A stretch of 64,000 nucleotides of DNA from positions 744,001 to 808,000 of the forward strand of contig NC_007511.1 of assembly GCF_000012945.1 (NCBI RefSeq), given 5' to 3'. The position numbers were made by a program, and so were the translations under genes. Under the pieces are notes generated by a model. That model searched no databases. It was given only the letters and a program-made list of their open reading frames with translations, and was not told the origin of the DNA. The DNA comes from Burkholderia lata. GTDB lineage: Bacteria; Pseudomonadota; Gammaproteobacteria; Burkholderiales; Burkholderiaceae. Below, one piece after another: positions 21,107 through 31,107 of this stretch. Each line of letters opens with the position of its first letter. Position 1 is the first letter of the stretch.

Positions 21107-22887
21107 AGATGAAATCGCTCAAACGTTTGCAGTGCCTGCCCGCCGAAACGCGCCGTGCGCTGTGGCGCGGAGTCGGCTGGGCGGTGGCTGCCGCCTTGCT
21201 CGACGGCGCCTGCGGATTGCTGCTCGTGCCGTTGATCCGCGCGTGGTTTGCCGGCGTGCAGGCGGCCGTGCTGCAGTGGACGATCATGTTCGGCGCGCTG
21301 ACGCTGTGCCACGCGTGCGTGCTGTATGTCGCGCAGCGCGGCGGCTATCGCGCGGGCGGCGCGCTCGCGGCCGGTCTCGTCGAACGCCTCGTGCGGCACC
21401 TGCCGCGCATCGCGTCGTGGCAGGCGGTGCGCGACAGTCATCCGGCCGGGCTGCTGCGCGGGCCGGTCATGCAGGCGATGGGGATTCCGGCGCACCTGCT
21501 CGGGCCGCTGATCGGCGCGGTCGTGACGCCGCTCGCGGTCGTCGCCGGGCTCGCGTGGATCGACTGGCGTATCGCGCTGTGCCTCGCGGCGGCCGCCGTG
21601 CTGCTGTTCGTGCTGCTCGAACGCGGCGGCACGCGCACGCTCGCGTTCGAGCAATCGCGCGCGGCTGGCGATCGCGAGATGGCCGTGCAGCTTCAGGCCT
21701 TCGCCGCGCATCAGGGGCTGTTGCGCTTCGCGGGCCGGGAAGGCGATGCGCGCGCCGCGCTGCAGCACGCGTTCGACGAGCAACATCGCCGCACGCGTGC
21801 GTTGATGCGGCGCTCGCTGCCGATCGAGCTCGGCTTTGCCGGTGCGGTGCAGGGTGTGTTCGTCGCGATGCTGGTCGGCGGCGCGTGGGCCGTCTCGGCC
21901 GGCCGGCTCGATGCCGCGACGGCCGTGGCGGTGCTCGTGCTGCTCGTGCGCTTCATCGAGCCGCTCGCGCAGCTCACACAGCTCGACCAGGCACTGCGCG
22001 GCGGCTGGCGCGCGCTCGACACCGTGCTCGCGGTGCTGCATGCGCCGCGGTTCGACAGCCCCGAGCGCGGCACGCCAGTGCACGATGCGAGCGTCGATGC
22101 GGTGCGCGTCGGCTACCGGTCGGCCGGCGGCGCGACGCTGCTCGACGGCGTCGACCTGCATTGTCCGGCAGGCGGCTTCGTCGCGATCGTCGGCCCCACG
22201 GGCGCCGGCAAGAGCACGCTGCTGGGCCTGCTCGCCCGGCTCGACGATCCGGGCGCCGGGCGCGTGCTGCTCGGCCGCGCCGACGTGCGGCACCTGAGCG
22301 AGTCGACGCTCGCCGCGACGCGCAACCTCGTGTTCCAGGACAACGGGCTGTTTCGCGGCAGCCTCGCGTGGAACGTGCGGATGGGCCGCCCGGACGCGTC
22401 CGATGCCGAGCTGCGCGACGCGCTGGACGCGGTTGGCCTGCTGCGCGACGCCGAGCGCTTGCCGGACGGGCTCGAGTCCGACGTGGGGCCCGGCGGCCAG
22501 TTGCTGTCGGGCGGGCAGCGCCAGCGGGCGTGCCTCGCGCGCGCGCTGCTGGCCCGTGCGCCGGTGCTGATGTTCGACGAGCCGACCGCGAGCCTTGACG
22601 AGCTGAGCGCGCGGCGCGTGCGCGACAGCCTCGTCGCGCTACGCGGGCAGCGTACGCGCATCGTCGTCACGCACCAGCCGGCGCTCGCGGCGGCCGCCGA
22701 CACGATCGTCGTGCTCGACGCGGGCCGGGTGCGGGCGACCGGCACGCACGCGCAGCTGGTCGAGGCTGACGCGTGGTACGCGACCTTTGCCCGGGCCGGG
22801 CGGCCGCCCGGCGCGTCACCGGCCGCCGAAGCGGGTGTGGATGCGGGCATGGATGCGGAAGCGCGGCCGGCCGAGTCCGAACACTGA
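21103..22887 (+). CDS. pchI: ABC transporter, fused membrane and ATPase domains
   Basis: A 594-residue half-transporter, partner of PchH. It has an N-terminal membrane domain, Walker A GPTGAGKST near 364, signature LSGGQRQRACLARALL near 468 and Walker B PVLMFDEPTASL. The start MKMKSL at 21103 overlaps the pchH stop by 4 nt. Last gene of the pchEFGHI operon. The C-terminus has a short Ala/Pro-rich tail. The same caution about transport direction applies as for PchH. Confidence 0.92.
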   Translation: MKMKSLKRLQCLPAETRRALWRGVGWAVAAALLDGACGLLLVPLIRAWFAGVQAAVLQWTIMFGALTLCHACVLYVAQRGGYRAGGALAAGLVERLVRHLPRIASWQAVRDSHPAGLLRGPVMQAMGIPAHLLGPLIGAVVTPLAVVAGLAWIDWRIALCLAAAAVLLFVLLERGGTRTLAFEQSRAAGDREMAVQLQAFAAHQGLLRFAGREGDARAALQHAFDEQHRRTRALMRRSLPIELGFAGAVQGVFVAMLVGGAWAVSAGRLDAATAVAVLVLLVRFIEPLAQLTQLDQALRGGWRALDTVLAVLHAPRFDSPERGTPVHDASVDAVRVGYRSAGGATLLDGVDLHCPAGGFVAIVGPTGAGKSTLLGLLARLDDPGAGRVLLGRADVRHLSESTLAATRNLVFQDNGLFRGSLAWNVRMGRPDASDAELRDALDAVGLLRDAERLPDGLESDVGPGGQLLSGGQRQRACLARALLARAPVLMFDEPTASLDELSARRVRDSLVALRGQRTRIVVTHQPALAAAADTIVVLDAGRVRATGTHAQLVEADAWYATFARAGRPPGASPAAEAGVDAGMDAEARPAESEH

Positions 22888-22961
22888 CGTGAACAATGCG
22901 ATCCGGCGTGCCCGGAATCGATAGGAAAAGCCCCTCGATCGAAAAATCGCCCGCCGGTTCT

Positions 22962-22988
22962 ATTTGATAATGAGAATGATTATCAAAT
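22962..22988. promoter_or_regulatory. Fur-box operator of fptABCX
   Basis: A 27-bp near-perfect palindrome with arms ATTTGATAAT and ATTATCAAAT. Its core at 22966-22984 (GATAATGAGAATGATTATC) matches the 19-bp Fur consensus closely. It lies 12 bp upstream of the fptA start, so it also lies within or next to the promoter. Strongest of the three Fur sites in the locus. Confidence 0.88.
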
Positions 22989-23000
22989 ACGGGGGCGTGA

Positions 23001-25238
23001 ATGCGGTACGAGGTGCTGGAACCTGGGAGATCAAGGACGAAGGGCGCGCGCGTCGCCCGTGTGGGGCGAGGGCGCTGGCGTCCGTCGCTGTATCTGGGCT
23101 TGTTGATTGCCGCGCATCCGGCGGTGGCGTTCGCCGAGACGGCGCCGGTGCCGGCGTCGGCAGCCGGCGCGGAAGTCCGGAAGGAAGAGGCGACCGCCGT
23201 GAAGGCCGCCGCGGGCGAGCTGAAGGCGATTTCGGTGACCGCGTCGCGTGGCGTGGCCGACGATCCGTCGGTGGCGACGGTCGGCAAGATGCCGCTGGCG
23301 TTGCGGGAGATTCCGCAGTCGGTCAGCGTGACGACGCGTGAGCGGATCGACCAGCAGAACCTGTTCTCGCTCGACGAAGTGATGCAGCAGTCGGCGGGCG
23401 TGACCGTGCAGCCTTACGTGTTGCTCACTACCGCGTACTTCGTGCGCGGCTTCAAGGTCGATTCGTTCGAATTCGACGGCGTGCCGGTGGTGATCGGCGA
23501 CATGGCGAGCGCGCCGCAGGACATCTCCGTGTACGAGCGCGTGGAAATCCTGCGCGGCGCGAACGGCCTGCTGCACGGCTCGGGCAACCCGGCCGCGACG
23601 GTCAACCTCGTGCGCAAGCGGCCGCAGTACCAGTTCTCCGCGAACGCGAGCGTGAGCGTCGGCAGTTGGGACCGCTATCGCGCGGAAGCCGACATCGGCG
23701 GGCCGCTCAATGCGGCCGGCACCGTGCGCAGCCGGCTCGTCGCCGCGTACGAGGATCGCCATTTCTTCTACGACCACGCGAAGCAGGACACGCGCTCGAT
23801 CTACGGGATCACGGAAGTCGACGTGACGCGCGACACGCTGCTCACGTTCGGCGCGCAATACCAGACGACGCGTTCGATACCCGACATGTCCGGCGTGCCG
23901 ATGGCGCGCGACGGCTCGAGCCTCGGCCTGTCGCGCTCGACGTTCCTCGACACCGCGTGGGGCCACTTCGACTGGGACACGACACGCGCGTTCGCGTCGG
24001 TCGAGCAGAAGCTCGGCGCCGGCTGGAAGGCGAAGGTCAGCGGCGAATACCAGAGCGTGCGCTCGGACCTGAAGTACGCGGGCTCGTACGGCGCGATCAA
24101 CCCGGCGACCGGCGCGGGCGGTGCGCTGACGGGCGGCGCATATCAGTTCAGCAGTTACAGCCGCAGCATCGATGCGAACGTGCAGGGCCCGGTGCATGCA
24201 TTCGGCCTCACGCACGACCTGTTGTTCGGCGTGACCTACGCGAACAGCAGCAGCGGGCAGATGACGGCGCAGCTGCTGGGCAACGTGGTCGGCACGCCGG
24301 TGAACGTGTACCGCTGGAACCCGAGCAGCGTGCCCGAGCCGGACGTCGGTCCGTACCAGCAGTCGCAGCAGAACGACATTTCGCAGAAGGGCGTGTACGG
24401 GCTCGGCCGCATCAAGCTCGCGGAACCCGTCACGCTCGTGCTCGGTGGCCGCATGAGCTGGTGGAACCAGGACAGCCTCGGTGCGCATTACAACACCGGC
24501 CACCAGTTCACGCCGTACGGCGGGCTGATCTGGGATTTCGCGCGCGACTGGTCGTGGTACGCGAGCTATGCGGAAGTGTTCCAGCCGCAAACCAAGTCGA
24601 TGTGGGGCGGCGGCATCCTGACGCCGGTGAAGGGGCGCACCTACGAAACGGGCGTGAAGGGCGAGCTGGCGGGCGGCAAGCTGAACGTGTCGCTCGCGGC
24701 GTTCCGCATCGATCTCGACAACAGCCCGCAGGTCGATCTCGCGCATCCGTGCGCGGGGCCGAACTGCTACTACGTGAACGGCGGCAGCGTGCGCAGCCAG
24801 GGCTTCGAATTCGAGGCGAACGGCCGCATCACGCCGTGGTGGAGCGTGTGGGCGAGCTACACGTACGACACGATGAGCTACGCGGACAACCTCGCGAACG
24901 CGGGCTCGTCGTTCGCGCCGCTGCTGAACCCGCGTCACCTGTTCCGGCTGTGGACCAACTACGACCTGCCGTGGCAGGAACGGCGCTGGAGCGTCGGCGG
25001 CGGCGTGCAGGTGCAGAGCAATTACTCGGCGCAGGCGGGCGGCGTCACGATGAGCCAGGGCGGCTACGCGCTCGCGAGCCTGCGGCTCGGCTACCGCTAC
25101 GACAAGCACTGGAGCGCGGCGGTCAACGTCAACAACCTGTTCGACCGCAAGTACTACCTGAGCCTGAGCAACCCGGGCTGGAACAACCGTTACGGGGAAC
25201 CGCGCAACGTGATGCTGACCGTGCGCGGGCAGTTCTGA
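23001..25238 (+). CDS. fptA: TonB-dependent ferripyochelin receptor
   Basis: A 745-residue outer-membrane receptor for ferric pyochelin. The N-terminus has a long basic stretch, then a hydrophobic signal segment ([16 protein letters not shown]) with likely cleavage at AFA-ET near residue 45. The plug domain contains [15 protein letters not shown] and [20 protein letters not shown], followed by a 22-strand barrel ending in [14 protein letters not shown] and a final aromatic residue F. There is no long N-terminal signalling domain, so control is by PchR and Fur rather than an ECF sigma factor. ATG at 23001; the next gene starts at TGATG on its stop codon. Confidence 0.95.
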   Translation: MRYEVLEPGRSRTKGARVARVGRGRWRPSLYLGLLIAAHPAVAFAETAPVPASAAGAEVRKEEATAVKAAAGELKAISVTASRGVADDPSVATVGKMPLALREIPQSVSVTTRERIDQQNLFSLDEVMQQSAGVTVQPYVLLTTAYFVRGFKVDSFEFDGVPVVIGDMASAPQDISVYERVEILRGANGLLHGSGNPAATVNLVRKRPQYQFSANASVSVGSWDRYRAEADIGGPLNAAGTVRSRLVAAYEDRHFFYDHAKQDTRSIYGITEVDVTRDTLLTFGAQYQTTRSIPDMSGVPMARDGSSLGLSRSTFLDTAWGHFDWDTTRAFASVEQKLGAGWKAKVSGEYQSVRSDLKYAGSYGAINPATGAGGALTGGAYQFSSYSRSIDANVQGPVHAFGLTHDLLFGVTYANSSSGQMTAQLLGNVVGTPVNVYRWNPSSVPEPDVGPYQQSQQNDISQKGVYGLGRIKLAEPVTLVLGGRMSWWNQDSLGAHYNTGHQFTPYGGLIWDFARDWSWYASYAEVFQPQTKSMWGGGILTPVKGRTYETGVKGELAGGKLNVSLAAFRIDLDNSPQVDLAHPCAGPNCYYVNGGSVRSQGFEFEANGRITPWWSVWASYTYDTMSYADNLANAGSSFAPLLNPRHLFRLWTNYDLPWQERRWSVGGGVQVQSNYSAQAGGVTMSQGGYALASLRLGYRYDKHWSAAVNVNNLFDRKYYLSLSNPGWNNRYGEPRNVMLTVRGQF

Positions 25239-25501
25239 TGGCGGGCGGCTGGGGGACGCGCGCGGCGCTTGCGATCGGCGGCGTGCTGCCGGGCGCGGTC
25301 GCGCTGGCGGTCACGCTCGCCCGTCATTACCCGGCCGACGGCCTGAACCGGCTCTACGCGGCCGTGCTGCTGTCGCTTGCGGCGGGCGTCGCCGTGCTGC
25401 TGTGGGTGCTCGTCGCGCCCGGGCGGCGGCAGGCCGCGTGGCGTGCGGGGGCGTGGCTCGCGGTGCTCGTGCCGTGCGCGATGTTCTGGGGAGGGCGCTG
25501 A
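25238..25501 (+). CDS. fptB: Small membrane protein of the pyochelin uptake operon
   Basis: An 87-residue protein with about three hydrophobic segments (ALAIGGVLPGAVALAVTL, LYAAVLLSLAAGVAVLLWVLV, AGAWLAVLVPCAMFW). Its start codon overlaps the fptA stop (TGATG), so translation is coupled. Position between the receptor and the PepSY protein equals fptB of the fptABCX operon; it resembles the short DUF3649-type proteins of siderophore loci in topology. Function is not known. The symbol is given by position and topology rather than by motif. Confidence 0.7.
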   Translation: MAGGWGTRAALAIGGVLPGAVALAVTLARHYPADGLNRLYAAVLLSLAAGVAVLLWVLVAPGRRQAAWRAGAWLAVLVPCAMFWGGR

Positions 25502-25502
25502 C

Positions 25503-27014
25503 ATGGACGCTTCATTGCGTTCGCGCTGGCGCGCCCTACATCGCGGCGCCGGTGCGCTGTTCGGCGTGGTGCTGTTCGTCGTGCTGTTCAGCGGCACGTG
25601 GAGCCTCGCGACCGATTCGATGCAGGGCTGGTGGCGGCCATCGTCGATCGCCGTCGCGCGGCCGTCGCTGCCGCTGAATGAACTCGTCGCGCGCGCGGCG
25701 GCGCTCGGCGTTTCGCTGCGCGATGCGCGCATCGTGCTGCCGCAACCGGACGATCCTGCGATCCGTTTCTGCGACGCCCGCCAGGCGTGCACGCTGGCGC
25801 TCGACCCGGCGACGGGCGAACGGCTCGCCGACGGCGGACGCGCGGCGTTGCTCGTCACGCTGCACAAGACACTGTTCGCGGGCTTTCCCGGGCGCATCTT
25901 CGTGAGCCTGTGGGGCATCGTGCTGCTCGTGCTCATCGTCGCGGGCGTGGTCGTGCATCACCGGCGCTGGCCCGACGCGGCGCGCATCCGGCGCGGCAAA
26001 GGGTTGCGCGCCGCGCTGTTCGACCTGCACGCGTGGATCGGCCTGTGGGGCTCGCCGTGGCTCGTGCTGTTCGCATTCACCGGCGCGTTGTCGGGGCTCG
26101 GCGCGCTCGGCACGGTGTCGCTCGCGGGCGTCGCGTATCCGGGGCAGCCGCAGCGCGCGTTCGCCGAACTGCTCGGCGGGCCTCCGCCTGCGGCCGCCGG
26201 TGGCGCGTGGCAACGCGCGCCCGATCTCGATGCGCTGTTGCGGCGCGACGCGGCACGCATGCCGGATTTCCGGCCCGAAGCGGTCGTGCTGCATGGCTGG
26301 GGCGATGCGAACGCGCGCGTCGAGATTGCCGGCACGACGGCCGGCCTGCCGAGTACGGCGGTGTTCGAGCGTCACCTGTACCGCGCGGCGGACGGGCAAT
26401 GGCTCGCGGATGCCACGTCGCGCGGCCGCGGTTTCTGGCTGCGCGCGTTCATCGCGGTGCAGCCGCTGCACTTCGCGCAGTACGGCTGGGTGGGGGCGAT
26501 GGGTGGCGTGCTGCGCGTCGTGCATTTCCTGATGGGGCTCGCCGCGTGCGCGCTGTGCGCGACGGGGCTGCATCTGTGGATCGAGCGGCGGCGCGCGCAG
26601 CAGGATCGCGCCGCGAACGTGCTGGCCGCGATCGCCGTCGGCACCTGCGGCGGGCTTGTGCTCGCGGGTGGCGTGCTGCTGCTCGCAGGGCGTGCGTTGC
26701 CCGATGGCGTGCACGTCGACCATGTGCTCGCGATGCTGTTCTGGGCCGTATGGGGCGGCACGGTCGCGCTCGCGGCCTGCGTGGCCGATCGCGCGGCGTG
26801 GCTACGCAGGCTGATGGGCGCGGCCGGCGCCGCGTACGGGCTGGCCGGCGTGACGCACTGCGCGATCGCGCTGCTCGGCGCGGGCGAGCCCGTGTACTGG
26901 CCGATCGACGCGGCACTCGTCGCATTCGGCGCGTTGCTGCTGCGTGCCGCGCGTCGTCCACGCCGTGATGCGATGCGGCCCGCGCGCGTACCGGCCGGCG
27001 CCGAACCTTTTTAA
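25503..27014 (+). CDS. fptC: PepSY-TM family inner-membrane protein, possible ferrisiderophore reductase
   Basis: A 503-residue protein with an N-terminal membrane helix (GALFGVVLFVVLFSGTWSLA), a periplasmic PepSY-like region, further membrane pairs around residues 135-160 and 180-200, and a C-terminal group of helices. Conserved pieces are LHKTLFAGFPGRIFVSLWG and the histidine-bearing helices VVVHHRR and DLHAWIGLWGSPWL, which resemble haem or metal-binding PepSY reductases such as those acting on ferric siderophores. The start at 25503 is one base after the fptB stop, which excludes the longer in-frame extension. Redox function is inferred from the family only. Confidence 0.8.
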   Translation: MDASLRSRWRALHRGAGALFGVVLFVVLFSGTWSLATDSMQGWWRPSSIAVARPSLPLNELVARAAALGVSLRDARIVLPQPDDPAIRFCDARQACTLALDPATGERLADGGRAALLVTLHKTLFAGFPGRIFVSLWGIVLLVLIVAGVVVHHRRWPDAARIRRGKGLRAALFDLHAWIGLWGSPWLVLFAFTGALSGLGALGTVSLAGVAYPGQPQRAFAELLGGPPPAAAGGAWQRAPDLDALLRRDAARMPDFRPEAVVLHGWGDANARVEIAGTTAGLPSTAVFERHLYRAADGQWLADATSRGRGFWLRAFIAVQPLHFAQYGWVGAMGGVLRVVHFLMGLAACALCATGLHLWIERRRAQQDRAANVLAAIAVGTCGGLVLAGGVLLLAGRALPDGVHVDHVLAMLFWAVWGGTVALAACVADRAAWLRRLMGAAGAAYGLAGVTHCAIALLGAGEPVYWPIDAALVAFGALLLRAARRPRRDAMRPARVPAGAEPF

Positions 27015-27036
27015 TGTCATGCAACTGGAGACTTCG

Positions 27037-28281
27037 ATGCGCGATCTGCTCGAACATCGCCGCCTGGTCATTACGATCACGCTGCTTTACCTGTCACAGG
27101 GAATCCCGATCGGCATTGCGATGGACGCGATGCCGACCCTGCTGCGCCACGACGGCGCGCCGCTTCACGCACTGGCGTTCCTGCCGCTCGTCGGTTTGCC
27201 GTGGGTCGTGAAATTCCTGTGGGCGCCCGTCGTCGACAACCGCTGGTCGCCGCGCATCGGCCGGCGGCGCAGCTGGATGCTGCCGATGCAGACGCTCGTC
27301 GTGCTGTGCCTCGGCAGCCTCGCGCAGATCGGCATGACGGTCGCGACGGCCGGGTGGGCGGTCGGCCTGCTGGCCGTCGCGTCGCTCGCGAGCGCGACGC
27401 AGGACATCGCGAACGACGGGATGGCCGCCGAGCACTTCAGCGGCGACACGCTCGCGAAGATCAACGCGATCCAGATCGCGGGCGTGATGATCGGCTTCTT
27501 CGGCGGCGGCGCCGGCACGTTGACGCTGATCGGCCTGTTCGGCCAGCGCGCCGCGTTTCTCGCGCTGGCCGCCGTGCCGCTCGCGAGCCTGGCGTGCGTG
27601 CTGTGGGTGCTGCCGAGCGATGCGGACCGCGCACGCGTGCAAGCCGACCACAATGCGAGCCTCGTGCGCTTCGCGAAGCGGCCGCGCTCGTGGTCGCTGC
27701 TGTCGCTCGCGCTGCTGTCGGCGATGACGGCCGTATCGGGCTTCGGCTTGTCAAAGCTGTTTCTCAACGACGCGGGCTGGACGCTCGACGCGATCGGGAA
27801 ACTCGGGATGGCCGGTGGCATCGTGACGGTCGTGCTCGGTTGCGGCGGCGGCGCGTGGCTCGTCCGGCGGCTCGGGTTGTGGCCTGCGTTTACGGCCGGC
27901 GTGAGCTGTGCGGGCGCGGCCGCGCTGCTGTGGTTCGCACAGGCGAGCGGGTGGCTGCCGGTGTCGTCGTCGTGGGCATGGCTGTGCACGGTACTCGGCT
28001 CACTGGCGACCGGGATCACGTCGGTGTCGATCATGACGGCCGGCATGCGCTTCGCGGGCGGCAGCGACCAGGCCGGCACCGACGTGACGGCCGTGCAGAG
28101 CACGCGCGATCTCGGCGAGCTGATCGCGTCGTCGACGATTTTGTCGCTCACCGCGAAGGTGGGATATACGGGCGGGTTCCTGGCCGGTGTGGCGCTGGCG
28201 GTGCTGGCCGCGTTGATCGCGATGCGGTTGCGGCGGCGGGAGGCGGCGCAGCGCGGGGTGGCGGGCGACGTGCTTGCGTAG
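27037..28281 (+). CDS. fptX: Ferripyochelin inner-membrane permease (MFS type)
   Basis: A 414-residue permease of the RhtX/FptX family, an MFS-like single-subunit importer that brings ferripyochelin from the periplasm into the cytoplasm. It has about 12 hydrophobic segments, with the family opening LVITITLLYLSQGIPIGIAM and the loop PVVDNRWSPRIGRRRSWM. The ATG at 27037 is chosen because CTGGAG ends 6 nt before it; an in-frame ATG at 27019 lacks this spacing. Last gene of fptABCX. A 208-bp gap with no gene follows before the next locus. Confidence 0.93.
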   Translation: MRDLLEHRRLVITITLLYLSQGIPIGIAMDAMPTLLRHDGAPLHALAFLPLVGLPWVVKFLWAPVVDNRWSPRIGRRRSWMLPMQTLVVLCLGSLAQIGMTVATAGWAVGLLAVASLASATQDIANDGMAAEHFSGDTLAKINAIQIAGVMIGFFGGGAGTLTLIGLFGQRAAFLALAAVPLASLACVLWVLPSDADRARVQADHNASLVRFAKRPRSWSLLSLALLSAMTAVSGFGLSKLFLNDAGWTLDAIGKLGMAGGIVTVVLGCGGGAWLVRRLGLWPAFTAGVSCAGAAALLWFAQASGWLPVSSSWAWLCTVLGSLATGITSVSIMTAGMRFAGGSDQAGTDVTAVQSTRDLGELIASSTILSLTAKVGYTGGFLAGVALAVLAALIAMRLRRREAAQRGVAGDVLA

Positions 28282-28489
28282 CGGCACGTTGACGCTGCAT
28301 GACGGGTGTCGGCATCGCGCATCGACTCGGCCTGCCGCATCGGCGGACCTGACGGCAGCGGCCGGATGCGGGGGTAAACATGTTCTTTGCGTCGTATTTC
28401 CGGCTTGATATAAGGAAGCGTTGCCGCGATCGTGAGAATCGCGCCCCGCTTCCGGGCCGGACGCGGGCAGCCACCGGAGTCCCGCGCCG

Positions 28490-29563
28490 ATGTTGCAGAA
28501 CCTCTATTCCCCGTACCTCGATTACGATTCGCTGAGTCGCGAACTGGCCGTGCCGCCCGCGAATCCGTCGGTGCCGGATTTCCCGTCCACGGTGATCCGC
28601 CAGATCGGCAACGGGCATCACTATCGCGTCGAATACGCGAACGCCTATGCGGACGGCCAGACCGAATTCCACGCGCAATCGCCGGCTTTCTGGATGACTT
28701 CCGTCGACGTCAGCTTCGCGGGCGTGGTGCGGCGACGCACGCGCGGACAGAACACATTGCGCATCCGCGTCGGTCGTGGCGGAGCGGCGTCGTATGCGGT
28801 GGGCGGGCGCGAGATCAGCCTCGACGGCCCGTCGATGGTGCTGGTCGCCGAGCCCGATGGCATGCCGGCGGGCGACGTGACCGAGCGAGGTCATCATCAG
28901 GTGACGAGCATTTGCCTGCACCGCAGTGCGCTCAGCGCGCTTTATGCCGGCGCGGAAGAGGCGCTGCCGCTGCCGTTGCGACATTTCGTCGAGGGCACGC
29001 TGACGGAATCGTTCATGCATGCGGGGCCGATTTCACCCGCGATGTTCGAATGCCTGCGGGACATCGGCGACTGCTCGCTCGACGGCCGCAGCCGGTCGAT
29101 CTATCTGCACGGGCGCAGCCTCGAGATCGTGGCGCGCGCGATCGATTCGGTATCCGATGCCACGCGCCACGCCGGCGACGAAGCCGGCCACGGCGAAGTG
29201 AGCCGCATGACGCGGCGTGCGGTGTCGAAAGCGCAGTCGGTGCTGGAGGAGCATTTCGCGGCACCGCCTTCGCTCGATGTGCTGTCGCGCCAGGTCGGGC
29301 TGAGCCGTAGCAGCCTGTGCGCGGGATTTCGCACGCTGCTCGGCAAGAGCGTGCACGAATACGCGCACGAACTGCGCATGCAGCAGGCGCTGCGGCTCCT
29401 GCGCGAGCCGGGTGTGCCGGTCACCGACGTTGCGTACGCGGTGGGCTACAACCATCCGAGCAGCTTCTCCGTCGCCATCCAGAAACGCTTCGGCATGTCG
29501 CCGCGCGAGTTGCGTGCGCGTGGCGGGGCGGTCATGGCCGACCGCGTGCCGACCGTCGATTGA
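28490..29563 (+). CDS. AraC-family regulator, PchR-like
   Basis: A 357-residue AraC-type protein. The N-terminal 240 residues form an effector domain; the C-terminal HTH pair contains PSLDVLSRQVGLSRSSLCAGF and VTDVAYAVGYNHPSSFSVAI followed by KRFGMSPRELR. The HTH is clearly related to that of PchR in this window, and the protein belongs to the type that reads a TonB-imported compound. It stands first in the TonB/peptidase locus and converges with the alpha/beta hydrolase gene (15 bp between the stop codons). The likely role is substrate-dependent activation of the receptor and catabolic genes; no operator was identified. Confidence 0.85.
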   Translation: MLQNLYSPYLDYDSLSRELAVPPANPSVPDFPSTVIRQIGNGHHYRVEYANAYADGQTEFHAQSPAFWMTSVDVSFAGVVRRRTRGQNTLRIRVGRGGAASYAVGGREISLDGPSMVLVAEPDGMPAGDVTERGHHQVTSICLHRSALSALYAGAEEALPLPLRHFVEGTLTESFMHAGPISPAMFECLRDIGDCSLDGRSRSIYLHGRSLEIVARAIDSVSDATRHAGDEAGHGEVSRMTRRAVSKAQSVLEEHFAAPPSLDVLSRQVGLSRSSLCAGFRTLLGKSVHEYAHELRMQQALRLLREPGVPVTDVAYAVGYNHPSSFSVAIQKRFGMSPRELRARGGAVMADRVPTVD

Positions 29564-29578
29564 GCGTGGGTGCGCGCG

Positions 29579-30757
29579 TCAGGCGACGCACGCGCGCATG
29601 CGCAGCATGCGGCCAACCACCTGCACCACGAAATCCGGCGATTCGTACGGGAAATTGTGTCCGTCGCCCGCCGGCGCGTGGATCAGTTCGCTTCGCGACG
29701 ACGTCGACACATAGCGGCCGCGCGACGCGCTCATCAGCGCGAGATAGCGCTCGAAGCCGGCTTCGTCCACGCCCATGCGGCGATACAGCTTGTCTCTCTC
29801 GGTGGCCTGCTCGGGCCGCATCTCCGATGCGTCGCGCGGGGTGACGACGAACACCGGCAGGTCGCCGAGTTCGCCGTCGTGAACCAGCGTGTCGAAGCCC
29901 GCGTGCGCGCTGCGCGCGACACCCAGTTCGGCGAGGCTGGACGCGGCGCTGAACCCGGCACGCGCATGCATCTCGATGCGCATGGCGCCCAGTGCCAGCG
30001 CCTCGGGGAGCTGGCTTTCGACGAGGTCGAGCAACCGCTTGACGGCGGGCTGACGGCGGCCCAGCACGTCGACGAGATCGATGTGGATACCGAACAGATG
30101 CAGCACGCCGCTCAGGTTGCCGGCTACCGTCATGGCGGTGGGGCGCAGGCATGGCGGCGCGTAGTTGAAGAAGTCGGGATGGGTCGCATCGAGCAGGACG
30201 AGGCCGCAGGCGAGATGCGGATGGCGGCGCACGAGGTTGGCGACGAGCAGGCCGCCGAACGAATGGCCGACGAACACGAACGGCCCGTGTTCGCCTGCAC
30301 GGTGCAATGCTTCGACCACTTCTTCCGCCTCGCGCGCGGTCGAGCGCGGATAGGGGCCGGCGTCGCTCCAGCCGCTGCCGGGCCGGTCGATCAGGATCGA
30401 GCGTGTGGTGTCGCGACAGGCCAGATGCAGATGATGGAGGACGAGGCCGCCCATGTGCGCGCCCGACATCCAGACGATCGGCGGCAGGTCGTCCGCACGG
30501 CCTTCCGCGAGGATGTGGATGCGATGGCCGCCGACATCCACGAGCGTGCCCGGCGGCGGGCAGGCCCGGCGCACGCGGGCCAGGAACGCGAGGTGATGGA
30601 GCGAGCCGGCCGCGAGCGCGATGCCGGCGACGATCAGTATGCCGCCCGACACGGGCAGGCCGGTGCGGACGAACCCGCCGCCCGCGACGCCGATCGCGAA
30701 CGCGATGGGCAGGCCCGCCCAGTCGCGGCTCAGGAAGGCCGGAAGCCATTTGAACAT
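29579..30757 (-). CDS. Membrane-anchored alpha/beta hydrolase
   Basis: A 392-residue protein. The N-terminus has two hydrophobic helices (LPIAFAIGVAGGGFV and GGILIVAGIALAAGSL, residues about 16-52), so the catalytic domain is probably tethered to the inner membrane. The hydrolase domain shows the oxyanion-hole stretch IVWMSGAHMGG, DRPGSGWSD, the nucleophile elbow GHSFGG with S166 and the C-terminal histidine in GDGHNFPYESP near 367. The start MFKWLP at 30757 follows a GGGGAA element; a Met nine codons upstream is possible. It is divergent from the serine-hydrolase/M81/MFS genes. The substrate is unknown; an ester or lactone bond of the imported compound is a reasonable guess. Confidence 0.8.
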   Translation of the reverse strand: MFKWLPAFLSRDWAGLPIAFAIGVAGGGFVRTGLPVSGGILIVAGIALAAGSLHHLAFLARVRRACPPPGTLVDVGGHRIHILAEGRADDLPPIVWMSGAHMGGLVLHHLHLACRDTTRSILIDRPGSGWSDAGPYPRSTAREAEEVVEALHRAGEHGPFVFVGHSFGGLLVANLVRRHPHLACGLVLLDATHPDFFNYAPPCLRPTAMTVAGNLSGVLHLFGIHIDLVDVLGRRQPAVKRLLDLVESQLPEALALGAMRIEMHARAGFSAASSLAELGVARSAHAGFDTLVHDGELGDLPVFVVTPRDASEMRPEQATERDKLYRRMGVDEAGFERYLALMSASRGRYVSTSSRSELIHAPAGDGHNFPYESPDFVVQVVGRMLRMRACVA

Positions 30758-31107
30758 TGGAATTCCCCGATTCCGCCAGTACATGAAGAAACGGCGACGC
30801 AGGATGGCGAGCCGTCCGATGGACTTCACACCATACCCGACGCATCGTTGGTGCGCTTTCGCTGCCCGCCGGGGAACTGTCGCGCGCCTCCGCGCTTTCG
30901 TGCATCCCGACGCGGCGTGCATTCGGCGTGGGTGGCCGGTATCGGTGGTGCGTGTCGGGCATGCGAGCGACAGTCGCACGCAAAAGCATTCCGGCCGCTG
31001 GCAAAAGGATGTCGGGCGGAACGTCGTTACATTGGCGACATGCGTGCCGGCCGCCATTGTTGTCGCGGCGCCCGGCGACGCCCATTTTCTTACCATGGAA
31101 TCCGGCT

